Positions 5,580-12,524 of a stretch of DNA of 14,830 nt are shown here, one piece after another; position 1 is the stretch's first letter; every line of letters begins with the position of its first letter. The stretch is taken from positions 1 to 14,830 of the forward strand of contig CAJUQD010000061.1 of NCBI GenBank assembly GCA_910588105.1, given 5' to 3'. A program made the translations under genes and the position numbers. Origin of the DNA: an uncultured Oscillospiraceae bacterium. Its GTDB lineage: Bacteria > Bacillota > Clostridia > Oscillospirales > Oscillospiraceae. The notes under the pieces are model-generated. The model was given only the letters and a program-made list of their open reading frames with translations. It searched no databases and was not told the DNA's origin.

Positions 5580-7905
5580 GGGCCGGGCGGCACTCTCCGC
5601 CCAGCAGACCGTTCCCTACCTGGAAATGCTGAAAGATGGCGTTTGCCGGGTGCGGGACGGCTACTACACCAAGACCATCGCCTATGAGGACATCAACTAT
5701 TCCGTTGCGTCCACCGAGGATCAGGCGGCCATTTTCAGCGGGTGGTGTTCGTTCCTGAACTACTTCGACAGCGCCCTGCCGTTCCAGCTCTCCTTTGTCA
5801 ATCACCGCTCCCGTGGCGGGGGCCGCTACAAGGTCAATATCCCTATGGCCCACGATGAATTTGACAGCATCCGGGGCGAGTATGTGGATATGCTGAAACG
5901 GCAGATTGCCCGGAGCAATAACGGCATTGTCCGCTCCAAGTATATCACGTTCGGCGCTCCCGCCGACAACCTCGCCGCCGCCCGGCCCCGGCTGGAGCGT
6001 GTGGAGGCTGACATCATGGGTAACTTCAAGCGGCTGGGGGTGCAGTCCCATGTCCTCAACGGCTGGGAGCGGCTGGAGGCCCTCCACGGCCAGCTCCACC
6101 CCGGAGGCCGGGAGCCGTTCCGCTTCTCCTGGGGGGACATCCCCAAGACGGGCATGGGGACAAAGGATTTCATTGTTCCCGACAGCTTTGACTTTACCCA
6201 GGGCCGGACGTTCCGGGTGGGCCAGTCCTGGGGGGCGGCGTCCTTTTTGCAAATCATGGCTTCGGAGCTGTCTGACAAGCTCCTGCTGGAGCTGTTGGAG
6301 CTGGATGCGGAAATGACCGTAACCCTCCATGTCCAGACGGTAGACCAGACCAAGGCCATCAAAACGGTCAAGGGTAAAATCTCCGACATCGACAAGATGA
6401 AAGTAGAGGAACAGCGCAAGGCCACCCGGAGCGGCTATGACCCCGATATTCTGCCCCCTGACCTCATCACCTACGCCAAGGACGCGGCGGCGCTCCTGGC
6501 CGATCTGCAATCGCGCAACGAGCGGATGTTCCTGCTCACGTTCCTGGTGGTGAACACCGCCCCCACGCGGGAGAAGCTGGAAAACGAGGTGTTCACCGTG
6601 TCCGGCATCGCTCAAAAGCACAACTGCACCCTCCGGCGGCTGGACTGGCAGCAGGAGCAGGGCTATATGTCCTCCCTCCCCCTGGGCTGGAACGGCATCG
6701 AGATACAGCGGGGCATGACTACCAGCTCCACGGCGATTTTTATTCCCTTTATGACAAAGGAGCTGCGGATGGACGGGCAGGCCCTCTACTACGGCATGAA
6801 CGCCCTTTCCAACAATGTCATCATGGCTGATCGCAAGCGTTTGAAAAACCCGAACGGGATGTTCCTCGGAACTCCTGGGAGCGGCAAGAGCTTTGCCGCC
6901 AAGCGGGAGATTGTCAACGTGTTTCTGACGTGGCCGGAGGATGATATTGTCATAGCAGACCCGGAGGGAGAATATTACCCCCTCGTCAACCGCCTGGGGG
7001 GACAGGTGGTGAAGCTGACCCCCTCCGCCAGCTCCGGCACTTACATCAACCCTATGGACATCAACCCGGACTATGCGGACGATGAAGATCCGCTGTCCCT
7101 GAAAAGTGACTTCATTCTGTCCCTGTGCGAGCTGATCGTGGGCGGCAGGGGCGGGCTGGCCCCGGTGGAAAAGACCGTGATTGACCGGGCGGTGCGGAAT
7201 GTGTACCGCCCCTATCTGGTAGACCCGGCCCCGGAGCGGATGCCCATTCTCCAGGATTTGTACGAGGAACTTCTGCAACAGCCGGAACCGGAGGCCCGGC
7301 GGGTAGCTTCGGCCCTGGAACTGTACTGTACGGGGTCGCTCAACCTCTTTAACCACCGTACCAATGTGGAGGTCAGCAACCGTCTATTGTGCTACGACAT
7401 CAAGGCCCTGGGGAAGATGCTGAAAAAAATCGGCCTTTTGATCCTCACCGATCAGGTGTGGGGGCGCGTCACCGCCAACCGGGAAAAGCGCCGGGCGACC
7501 TGGGTGTACCAGGACGAGTTTCATGTTCTGCTGGCCGACCCGCAGACGGCGGCGTACAGTGTGGAGATTTTCCGCCGTTTCCGCAAGTGGGGCGCGATCC
7601 CCAGCGGTATCACCCAAAATGTGAAAAGCCTGTTGGAGAGCAGTGAGATCGAGTCTATTTTCGGCAACTGCGATTTCCTCTATCTGCTGTCCCAGGCCGC
7701 CGGAGATCGGGAGGTGCTGGCCAGCCACCTGGGGATTTCCCCTCACCAGCTCTCCTACGTCACCCACTCCGGCTCCGGCGAGGGGCTGCTGTTCTACGGC
7801 GACACCGCCATCCCCTTTGTAGACCGTTTCCCCAAGGACACCGAGCTATATACCCTGCTCACCACCAAGCTGGAGGACAAGGCCAATGAGCGAAAGGACG
7901 AGTAA
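5536..7905 (+). CDS. virB4: VirB4/TraE-type conjugation ATPase
   Basis: This is the large ATPase that powers assembly of, and transport through, the conjugation channel. TTG 5536 is chosen as start because AAAGGAGGA (5522-5530) lies 5 nt upstream and the protein then begins MQKNQRPKHG. An in-frame ATG at 5506 lacks such a site. The product is 789 residues, normal for the family. The N-terminal half is the VirB4 structural region. The Walker A motif GTPGSGKS is at residues 445-452, followed by a conserved DPEGEY block. The Walker B region WVYQDEFHVLL has D660 and E661, and a late ITQNVKSLLES block is typical. The gene appears intact. It overlaps the next frame by 20 nt. Confidence 0.96.
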   Translation: MQKNQRPKHGPARGKGRAALSAQQTVPYLEMLKDGVCRVRDGYYTKTIAYEDINYSVASTEDQAAIFSGWCSFLNYFDSALPFQLSFVNHRSRGGGRYKVNIPMAHDEFDSIRGEYVDMLKRQIARSNNGIVRSKYITFGAPADNLAAARPRLERVEADIMGNFKRLGVQSHVLNGWERLEALHGQLHPGGREPFRFSWGDIPKTGMGTKDFIVPDSFDFTQGRTFRVGQSWGAASFLQIMASELSDKLLLELLELDAEMTVTLHVQTVDQTKAIKTVKGKISDIDKMKVEEQRKATRSGYDPDILPPDLITYAKDAAALLADLQSRNERMFLLTFLVVNTAPTREKLENEVFTVSGIAQKHNCTLRRLDWQQEQGYMSSLPLGWNGIEIQRGMTTSSTAIFIPFMTKELRMDGQALYYGMNALSNNVIMADRKRLKNPNGMFLGTPGSGKSFAAKREIVNVFLTWPEDDIVIADPEGEYYPLVNRLGGQVVKLTPSASSGTYINPMDINPDYADDEDPLSLKSDFILSLCELIVGGRGGLAPVEKTVIDRAVRNVYRPYLVDPAPERMPILQDLYEELLQQPEPEARRVASALELYCTGSLNLFNHRTNVEVSNRLLCYDIKALGKMLKKIGLLILTDQVWGRVTANREKRRATWVYQDEFHVLLADPQTAAYSVEIFRRFRKWGAIPSGITQNVKSLLESSEIESIFGNCDFLYLLSQAAGDREVLASHLGISPHQLSYVTHSGSGEGLLFYGDTAIPFVDRFPKDTELYTLLTTKLEDKANERKDE

Positions 7906-8392
7906 CCCCGCCGGGGCAACTTCTGGTCAGGGTGGCCAGAAGCAGGAAAAAAGCAAATTCCGCATGGAAAGCCAGCAGGAGCGTACCGCCAGGGCCAAGC
8001 TCCAGATGGAGAAGCGGTGGGACAAGCTGGAAACGGCCCGGAACCGTCTGGCGAACCAGAAGCCCCCCAAGAAGCGCGGCCCCCTCCGGCGTATGGGCGG
8101 GGCCGCCGGGCATGGGGTACACGGCTTTGTGCATGGCAAGCTCTACGAGGTGGAGCATGAGAACGTGGGAACCGAGGGCGCTCACCGCTCCGAGCTGGCG
8201 GGCGAGGTGGTGGGCGGGAAAATGGTGCGCTTTGCCAGAAAGCGCGTCCGAACCCGCCCGGCCAGGGCCGCCGCCCGCGCCGAGTCCCAATTTATCAAGG
8301 CCCAGGCGGACTATCAGACCCGCAGGCTGGCCCAGGAACAGCCGGAGGCGTTCAAAAGCGCCGCCGCCCGGCTGTGGCACGGGAAAAGCTGA
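7886..8392 (+). CDS. CD1108-like protein, N-terminal part (frame-split)
   Basis: This very basic protein of 168 residues has no membrane segment and contains helical, Lys/Arg/Ala-rich stretches. Related elements carry one long protein in which such a region (with HGFVHGKLYEVEHENVGTE and HRSEL blocks) precedes a basic linker, a membrane helix and an NlpC/P60 domain. Here it stops at TGA 8390-8392, and the linker continues one frame back. One added A in the AAAA run at 8384-8387 would join the two frames as GKKLKRQYRK. ATG 7886 follows GGAGG at 7872-7876. A dispersed hairpin is translated near the N-terminus as TSGQGGQK. ATG 7964, after the hairpin, is an alternative start. Confidence 0.7.
   Translation: MSERTSNPAGATSGQGGQKQEKSKFRMESQQERTARAKLQMEKRWDKLETARNRLANQKPPKKRGPLRRMGGAAGHGVHGFVHGKLYEVEHENVGTEGAHRSELAGEVVGGKMVRFARKRVRTRPARAAARAESQFIKAQADYQTRRLAQEQPEAFKSAAARLWHGKS
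7920..7942 (+). repeat. Dispersed hairpin copy 4
   Basis: CTTCTGGTCA, loop GGG, TGGCCAGAAG. The one arm change is a G-U pair in the transcript. It starts 15 nt after the virB4 stop and lies within the start of the CD1108-like frame, where it encodes SGQGGQK. Confidence 0.85.
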
Positions 8393-9549
8393 AACGGCAG
8401 TATCGGAAACAGGCGCGGGAGGCCGCCAAGCAGGGGGCCAGGGCCGCCGAGAAAACCGCCGTCACTTCGGAGAAGCTGGCGGAAAAGGCGGTGGGCGCGG
8501 TGCGGCGGCATCCTGTGGGGGCGCTGCTGCTGGCGGCCTGCGTCCTGCTCCTGGTGGTGATGCAGTCGTGTATGTCCTCCCTGGTATCGGTGGGGAATGG
8601 GACGGTGGGTGCGGTGGCCGCCAGCACCTACCCCGCCCAGGATGGGGATATGCTGGGGGCCGAGGCCGCCTACTGCGCGTTGGAAGCCGAACTGCAAGCC
8701 TACCTGGACACCTACACCAGCACCCACAGCTATGACGAATACCATTTCGATTTGGACGAGATTGAGCATGAGCCCTATGTGCTGACCTCTATCCTCTCCG
8801 CGCTCCACGAGGGGGAATGGACGCTGGCCCAGGTACAGGGGACGCTCCAGACCCTTTTTGACCGCCAGTATATCCTGACGGAGAATGTGGTGCGGCAGGT
8901 GCGCTATCGGACGGAAACCCGGACAGCCCCGGACGGCGGCTCCTACACGGTGCGAGTCCCCTACAATTACTATATCTGCACCGTGACCCTGGAAAACTTC
9001 AACCTCTCCCACCTGCCTATTCACATTATGGGCGAGGGCCAGCTCTCCCGGTACGCCCTGTTCATGGCGACCCTGGGGAACCGTCCAGACCTGTTCCCCG
9101 GCTCCGGCTATATCGGGAAATATGTCACAAACGGCCCCACCCTCCATGACGTGCCGGAGGCGTACCTGTCCGATCCCACCTTTGCCGCCCTGCTCACCGA
9201 GGCAGAAAAGTACATCGGTTATCCCTATGTGTGGGGCGGCCACAGCCCCAGCACGTCCTTTGACTGCTCCGGCTACCTGTCCTATGTGCTGAACCAGTGC
9301 GGCTGGGACATCGGACGGCTGGGGGCGCAGGGGCTTTACAACTACTGCACCAGAACCAATTCCCCACGGCCGGGCGATTTGGTGTTTTTCAAGAACACCT
9401 ACGCTGCCCCCGACCCCAATGGTGTGACCCACTGTGGCCTGTATGTGGGGGATGGCTGGATGCTCCACTGTGGCGATCCCATCGGATATGCCAACCTGAA
9501 CAGCAGCTACTGGCAGTCCCACTTCTACGCCTACGGGCGTTTACCATGA
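8374..9549 (+). CDS. NlpC/P60 cell-wall hydrolase, CD1108-like C-terminal part
   Basis: The protein probably cuts peptidoglycan to let the conjugation channel cross the wall. A basic Lys/Arg/Ala-rich start leads to one membrane helix (about residues 47-68), then an extracytoplasmic region. The C-terminal NlpC/P60 (C40 peptidase) domain has the nucleophile Cys298 in FDCSGYLSYV and His353 in THCGLYVGDG. GTG 8374 is the nearest possible start, but no Shine-Dalgarno sequence lies at a suitable distance, and the frame looks like the continuation of 7886-8392 after a one-base loss. Made alone from GTG it would still hold the anchor and the whole catalytic domain, so it may remain functional. Confidence 0.88.
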   Translation: MAREKLKRQYRKQAREAAKQGARAAEKTAVTSEKLAEKAVGAVRRHPVGALLLAACVLLLVVMQSCMSSLVSVGNGTVGAVAASTYPAQDGDMLGAEAAYCALEAELQAYLDTYTSTHSYDEYHFDLDEIEHEPYVLTSILSALHEGEWTLAQVQGTLQTLFDRQYILTENVVRQVRYRTETRTAPDGGSYTVRVPYNYYICTVTLENFNLSHLPIHIMGEGQLSRYALFMATLGNRPDLFPGSGYIGKYVTNGPTLHDVPEAYLSDPTFAALLTEAEKYIGYPYVWGGHSPSTSFDCSGYLSYVLNQCGWDIGRLGAQGLYNYCTRTNSPRPGDLVFFKNTYAAPDPNGVTHCGLYVGDGWMLHCGDPIGYANLNSSYWQSHFYAYGRLP

Positions 9550-9561
9550 TTGGAGGTATCT

Positions 9562-9813
9562 ATGGCGACAACGAAAAGCGCGAAAATTTGGGCTGAGATG
9601 GAAAAGGTCAAGGCCAAGATCAGCGACCAGCAGACCCGGCTGAAAGAGCTGGAGCAGAAGCACAAGGAAGCCGAAAACGAGGAGATCGTTGATATTGTGC
9701 GGGGCATGAGCATCCCCCTGGACGAGCTGCCCCTCCTGCTCCAGAAGCTCCGCGGCACTTCTGGCCAGTCTGGCCAGAAGTCTGCCCCGGCGGAAACGGA
9801 GGTGGCGGAATGA
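9562..9813 (+). CDS. DUF4315-like small coiled-coil protein
   Basis: The 83-residue product starts MATTKSAKIWAEMEKVKAKI and forms a charged heptad-rich coiled coil (about residues 8-42). A conserved IVRGMSIPLDELPLLL segment follows. This matches the DUF4315 family, always found beside the CD1108/CD1107-like genes in these elements. Its molecular role is unknown. ATG 9562 follows TGGAGG (9551-9556) by 5 nt. The C-terminal tail (GTSGQSGQKS) is encoded by a perfect dispersed hairpin, so it is probably repeat-derived. The stop overlaps the next start as ATGA. Confidence 0.85.
   Translation: MATTKSAKIWAEMEKVKAKISDQQTRLKELEQKHKEAENEEIVDIVRGMSIPLDELPLLLQKLRGTSGQSGQKSAPAETEVAE
9758..9780 (+). repeat. 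Dispersed hairpin copy 5, perfect arms
   Basis: CTTCTGGCCA, loop GTC, TGGCCAGAAG. All ten arm pairs are Watson-Crick, and A9757 with T9781 adds an eleventh. It is translated in the DUF4315 gene and ends 29 nt before the DUF4366 start. Confidence 0.92.
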
Positions 9814-10448
9814 GAAAGCCCCGTTTGCTGGCGTCCCTGCTGTGCGCCGTCCTGATGGTGGGGGTACTCACCGTTCCGGCCTACGCCGGGGGCGGTGACG
9901 AGTCCGAGGACGGCGTGGGCGAGTACATCCCCTGGGAGGGGCTGGAACCCGCCGAACCGCTCCCTGCCGAGCCGAACCCGTTCACCCCGGATGGGACGGG
10001 TACGGTGGTGGACAACGCCACCGACCAGGACGGCAAGGAATTTTTCACCATTACTACGGCAGAGGAGGCAGTGTTCTATCTGGTGATTGACCGCCAGCGG
10101 GAAACGGAAAATGTCTACTTCCTGAACGCCGTGACCGTGGCCGACCTGATGGCCCTGGCGGAATCCTCTGGCGAACCCGCCGCCCCGGAACCCCCGCCGG
10201 AGCCTGAGCCGGAACCTGACCCCACCCAAGAGCCGGAACCTGTGCCGGAGAAAAAGGGCGGGGCCGGGCCGCTCCTGCTGGCCCTGGCCGTGGTGGTCAT
10301 CGGCGGCGGGGCCGGGTGGTACTTCAAGATTTACCGCCCCAAGCTCCAGAAAGGGGCGGAGCCGGAGGAGGACTACGGCGGCGATCCCTATGACGGCCCG
10401 GAGGACTATGACGGCGAGGCCCCCTGGGACGAGGAGTCGGAGGAATGA
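9810..10448 (+). CDS. DUF4366 (CD1107-like) secreted membrane-anchored protein
   Basis: The 212-residue protein has a clear signal peptide (basic MRKPR, hydrophobic core, likely cleavage after AYA near residue 26). An extracytoplasmic domain with FFTITTAEEAVFYLVIDRQR and NVYFLNAVTVADLM follows, then a Pro/Glu repeat stalk (about residues 123-148), a membrane helix (about 153-172) and a very acidic cytoplasmic tail. This is the layout of the DUF4366/CD1107 family found in Tn1549-like elements, probably a surface or wall-spanning component of the transfer apparatus. It overlaps both neighbours by 4 nt (ATGA), so the three small genes are translated as a coupled set. Confidence 0.88.
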   Translation: MRKPRLLASLLCAVLMVGVLTVPAYAGGGDESEDGVGEYIPWEGLEPAEPLPAEPNPFTPDGTGTVVDNATDQDGKEFFTITTAEEAVFYLVIDRQRETENVYFLNAVTVADLMALAESSGEPAAPEPPPEPEPEPDPTQEPEPVPEKKGGAGPLLLALAVVVIGGGAGWYFKIYRPKLQKGAEPEEDYGGDPYDGPEDYDGEAPWDEESEE

Positions 10449-10801
10449 GCCGGGAACTGACCCGCGAGGAAAAGGCGGCCATCCGCGCCCTGGTGGTGAA
10501 GTGGTGCGCCAACTATGACCGGGAGTACGGATGCTTGCCTCTGGATTGCGAGTGCTATATGCTGGGGAAGTGCTGGACTTCGGGCTACTGCCGCTACTTC
10601 CGGGAGGCCGTCCTCCCCCTTGACCCGGCGCTGGAGGCCGCCCTGTCCGGCCAGGGGCCAGCCCCGGAAACCCGGCCCTGCCCTGTCTGCGGGCGGCCCG
10701 CCCTCCTGGACGGGCGGCGGCGCTACTGCTCCGAGGCTTGCGCCCGCGCCGCGCTCCGGGAACAGAAGCGGGCGTATATGCGGAAACGGCGGGGCTGGTG
10801 A
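10445..10801 (+). CDS. Cysteine-rich VLP-domain protein
   Basis: The 118-residue protein has two cysteine-rich parts. The first (residues about 21-55: WCANYD, YGCLPLDCECYMLGKCW, GYCRYF) matches the cysteine-rich VLP domain seen in these elements. The second (CPVCGRPALLDGRRRYCSEAC, quoted in parts: CPVCGRP and RRYCSEACA) looks like a zinc ribbon. It ends in a basic AYMRKRRG tail. Metal binding and perhaps nucleic-acid binding are likely; the role in transfer is unknown. ATG 10445 overlaps the previous stop as ATGA. Confidence 0.82.
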   Translation: MSRELTREEKAAIRALVVKWCANYDREYGCLPLDCECYMLGKCWTSGYCRYFREAVLPLDPALEAALSGQGPAPETRPCPVCGRPALLDGRRRYCSEACARAALREQKRAYMRKRRGW

Positions 10802-10856
10802 GTGGAAAATTAGGCCCCCGGAAACCCGCCTGTATCAAGGCTTTGCCGGGGCCGTT

Positions 10857-10896
10857 CAGGGGCGGGGCGTATCATTTCACGTCCTGCCCCTGTTTT
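10857..10896 (+). terminator. Possible intrinsic terminator after the Cys-rich gene
   Basis: CAGGGGCGGG (10857-10866) pairs with CCTGCCCCTG (10883-10892), ten pairs including one G-U, followed by TTTT. The 16-nt loop and short T-run make it weaker than the others. It lies in the 138-nt gap before the next gene, which otherwise shows nothing distinctive. Confidence 0.45.
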
Positions 10897-10939
10897 CCGC
10901 TGATACTTTCCACATTTCACACTTTGAGAGGAGGCTACT

Positions 10940-11269
10940 ATGGACGAAAATCAGGGCTATGTCATCCGGCAGTCCGTTCTGTTCGATAACGGGCGGGGGA
11001 TCGCCCTGGGGGAGCATCCCAGGGAGGGCTTTGTGACGTGGCAATTCACCGAGGAGCAGGGCCGCCGTGACTACTATTGGGGCCATTACTACGATGACGG
11101 GGCCGCTGCGGAAAAGGACTACACTGACCGCGCCGCCGACTACCAGCGCCGCTTTCGGGTGCGGGAAGTCAAGCGGCCTATCGCCCAGCAGATGCGCGAG
11201 GAGGCGGAACAGGCCGGGGAGCGCCCGGCCACACCCAAACGGGAGGCCCCTGAACGGGGCGACAGGTAG
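10940..11269 (+). CDS. Small conserved ICE protein of unknown function
   Basis: The 109-residue product opens YVIRQSVLFDNGRGIALGEH and continues FVTWQFTEEQGRRDYYWGHY, a compact, aromatic-rich domain. A basic and Pro-rich C-terminal tail follows (about residues 70-109). There is no signal peptide or membrane segment, so it is cytoplasmic. I recognise it as a type of small protein that precedes mobC in Tn1549-like elements but can name no function. ATG 10940 follows AGAGGAGG (10927-10934) by 5 nt, a strong site. Its stop is one base before the mobC ATG, so it may take part in relaxosome formation (inference from position). Confidence 0.75.
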   Translation: MDENQGYVIRQSVLFDNGRGIALGEHPREGFVTWQFTEEQGRRDYYWGHYYDDGAAAEKDYTDRAADYQRRFRVREVKRPIAQQMREEAEQAGERPATPKREAPERGDR

Positions 11270-11270
11270 C

Positions 11271-11618
11271 ATGGCCGGAAAGAAGCGCGTCCGGGATGTG
11301 CCGCTCTATGTTTGGGTGCGGCCTGACGAGCTGGAGGCGATCCGTGGGCGTATGGAAGAGGCGGGCATCCGCAATATGAGCGCCTATATCCGCAAAATGG
11401 CCCTTAACGGCTATATCCTCCATGTTGACCTTTCCCCCGTCCAGGAGCTGGTGTCCCTCCAGCGGCGGTGTGCAAATAATCTCAATCAGGTGGCAACCCA
11501 TGCCAACAGCTACGGCGTGTACCAGGAAGAGATCAAGGCTCTGCAACGGGACTATGCCCAGCTTTGGGGGCCGCTGTCCGACCTGCTCCAGAAGCTCTCC
11601 GAGGTGGTGCGCCTATGA
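11271..11618 (+). CDS. mobC: MobC family relaxosome accessory protein
   Basis: The 115-residue protein starts with a basic segment, then a ribbon-helix-helix-like part (VPLYVWVRPDELEAIRGRME, MSAYIRKMALNGYIL). The MobC signature region follows (VQELVSLQRRCANNLNQVAT) and a C-terminal helix. MobC proteins bind oriT and help the relaxase open the DNA. In related elements the relaxase gene comes next. Here it is 0.9 kb away, separated by a terminator, a dispersed hairpin and an HNH-like gene on the other strand. The upstream gene ends one base before ATG 11271, so translation is coupled. Confidence 0.92.
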   Translation: MAGKKRVRDVPLYVWVRPDELEAIRGRMEEAGIRNMSAYIRKMALNGYILHVDLSPVQELVSLQRRCANNLNQVATHANSYGVYQEEIKALQRDYAQLWGPLSDLLQKLSEVVRL

Positions 11619-11619
11619 C

Positions 11620-11650
11620 AACAGGGAGCGGCCCCGCGCCGCTCCCTGTT
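11620..11650 (+). terminator. Strong hairpin after mobC, probable terminator
   Basis: A perfect 13-bp inverted repeat (AACAGGGAGCGGC 11620-11632, GCCGCTCCCTGTT 11638-11650) with a 5-nt loop begins 1 nt after the mobC stop. Only TTTT follows (11653-11656), so termination may be incomplete. Confidence 0.7.
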
Positions 11651-11657
11651 ACTTTTG

Positions 11658-11680
11658 CTTCTGGTCAGTGTGGCCAGAAG
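11658..11680 (+). repeat. Dispersed hairpin copy 6
   Basis: CTTCTGGTCA, loop GTG, TGGCCAGAAG. The arm change and the flanking G11657-T11681 are both G-U pairs in plus-strand RNA. It marks the left border of the AT-rich HNH segment, 14 nt from the HNH stop codon. Confidence 0.88.
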
Positions 11681-11694
11681 TAAAGGGTTGTTAA

Positions 11695-12456
11695 TTATAA
11701 ATACCGGAAATCAAGTCCAAAAGGTGTATTACATTTTAGAAAAGGAATTGGCATTTTTACTGCTCTTAAATTGTTTTGGGCGGAAAATAAAGTGATGTCA
11801 CATCCACGAAAATTTTCCGCTGTTTTCTCTGTTAAGATATATAAAATAAATCCAAGTGGAAATGCAGATATTTCTGAAAATAGTACAAAGCCCCCATTTT
11901 TTATATCTGCATGACCTTGAAGTGGTACATATCTGACAACTTTTCCAGAATGTAAATAAGTAAACACTCTATATTGTGTGCTATCAAAATCCGTGCTATT
12001 TTCATCAAGTAAAAAATTTCTAAATCGCTCTCCAAATTGCGGATTATTGACTGAACAAAACATGGATATAACTTGCTTAAAAAACGCCAAAACATTTATA
12101 TCTTGAATTGTAAAAGTAATGATCCCTTTGCGTTCGTCTGGCGGAATTTTTAATATTTCATACCCTATTCCTTGCACGACTTTTGCAAATTCTACACCAT
12201 ATTTACTGCCAGTGAAACTATTACATTTCCCGCACAATGTATTAAATCCTACACCTGATTGAAATTGCTTATACCGTAGGCCAGTCTGATCCCAAGGAGG
12301 ACGATTATCACGAGAAGGCGCACATAATAGTGTATCTATCGTACACAACTTTCGGCGTGTTGAGTTGAAAGTGGATTGTGGAGGTATATGTTCATATGTT
12401 AATTCACCATACTGTCCGCATATATGACATACACCAAATTCTTTTTTCTTACTCAT
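11695..12456 (-). CDS. HNH-like zinc-binding protein, putative nuclease cargo
   Basis: The 253-residue protein has an N-terminal HNH-type zinc fold. CHIC (Cys10, Cys13) is followed by YEHIPP (Glu22, His23) and then FNTLCGKCNS (Asn72, Cys75, Cys78, Asn79), the usual C-x2-C, EH, N, C-x2-CN order. The remaining 170 residues are unlike anything I recognise and may bind DNA or a partner. The gene is strikingly AT-rich against GC-rich neighbours and runs opposite to the transfer operon. It has its own promoter and a GGAGG site 6 nt before the start. I read it as recently acquired cargo, perhaps a defence or restriction nuclease; the function is not proven. Confidence 0.75.
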   Translation of the reverse strand: MSKKKEFGVCHICGQYGELTYEHIPPQSTFNSTRRKLCTIDTLLCAPSRDNRPPWDQTGLRYKQFQSGVGFNTLCGKCNSFTGSKYGVEFAKVVQGIGYEILKIPPDERKGIITFTIQDINVLAFFKQVISMFCSVNNPQFGERFRNFLLDENSTDFDSTQYRVFTYLHSGKVVRYVPLQGHADIKNGGFVLFSEISAFPLGFILYILTEKTAENFRGCDITLFSAQNNLRAVKMPIPFLKCNTPFGLDFRYL

Positions 12457-12475
12457 AGTCTACCTCCGTATTTCT

Positions 12476-12504
12476 ATTTTACTCTCTTTACCCTCTCAGG
12501 TCAA
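12476..12504 (-). promoter_or_regulatory. Sigma-A promoter of the HNH-like gene
   Basis: On the minus strand TTGACC (12504-12499) is separated by exactly 17 nt from TAAAAT (12481-12476), 19 nt before the HNH ATG. The -35 box lies only 20 bp upstream of the relaxase ATG on the other strand. Confidence 0.75.
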
Positions 12505-12524
12505 AAGGAATTTGAAAGGGGGGT

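Noticed and set aside
5386..7356. Long minus-strand open frame across virB4
   Set aside because: It is a shadow of the virB4 gene in GC-rich DNA. The plus strand has clear VirB4 motifs, and the minus-strand peptide shows no recognisable domain.
8378..8392. Programmed -1 frameshift joining the two CD1108-like frames
   Set aside because: The codons are GGG AAA AGC in the first frame. A slip back by one gives CGG GAA, which does not re-pair well, and no X-XXY-YYZ heptamer lies in frame. A lost base is simpler.
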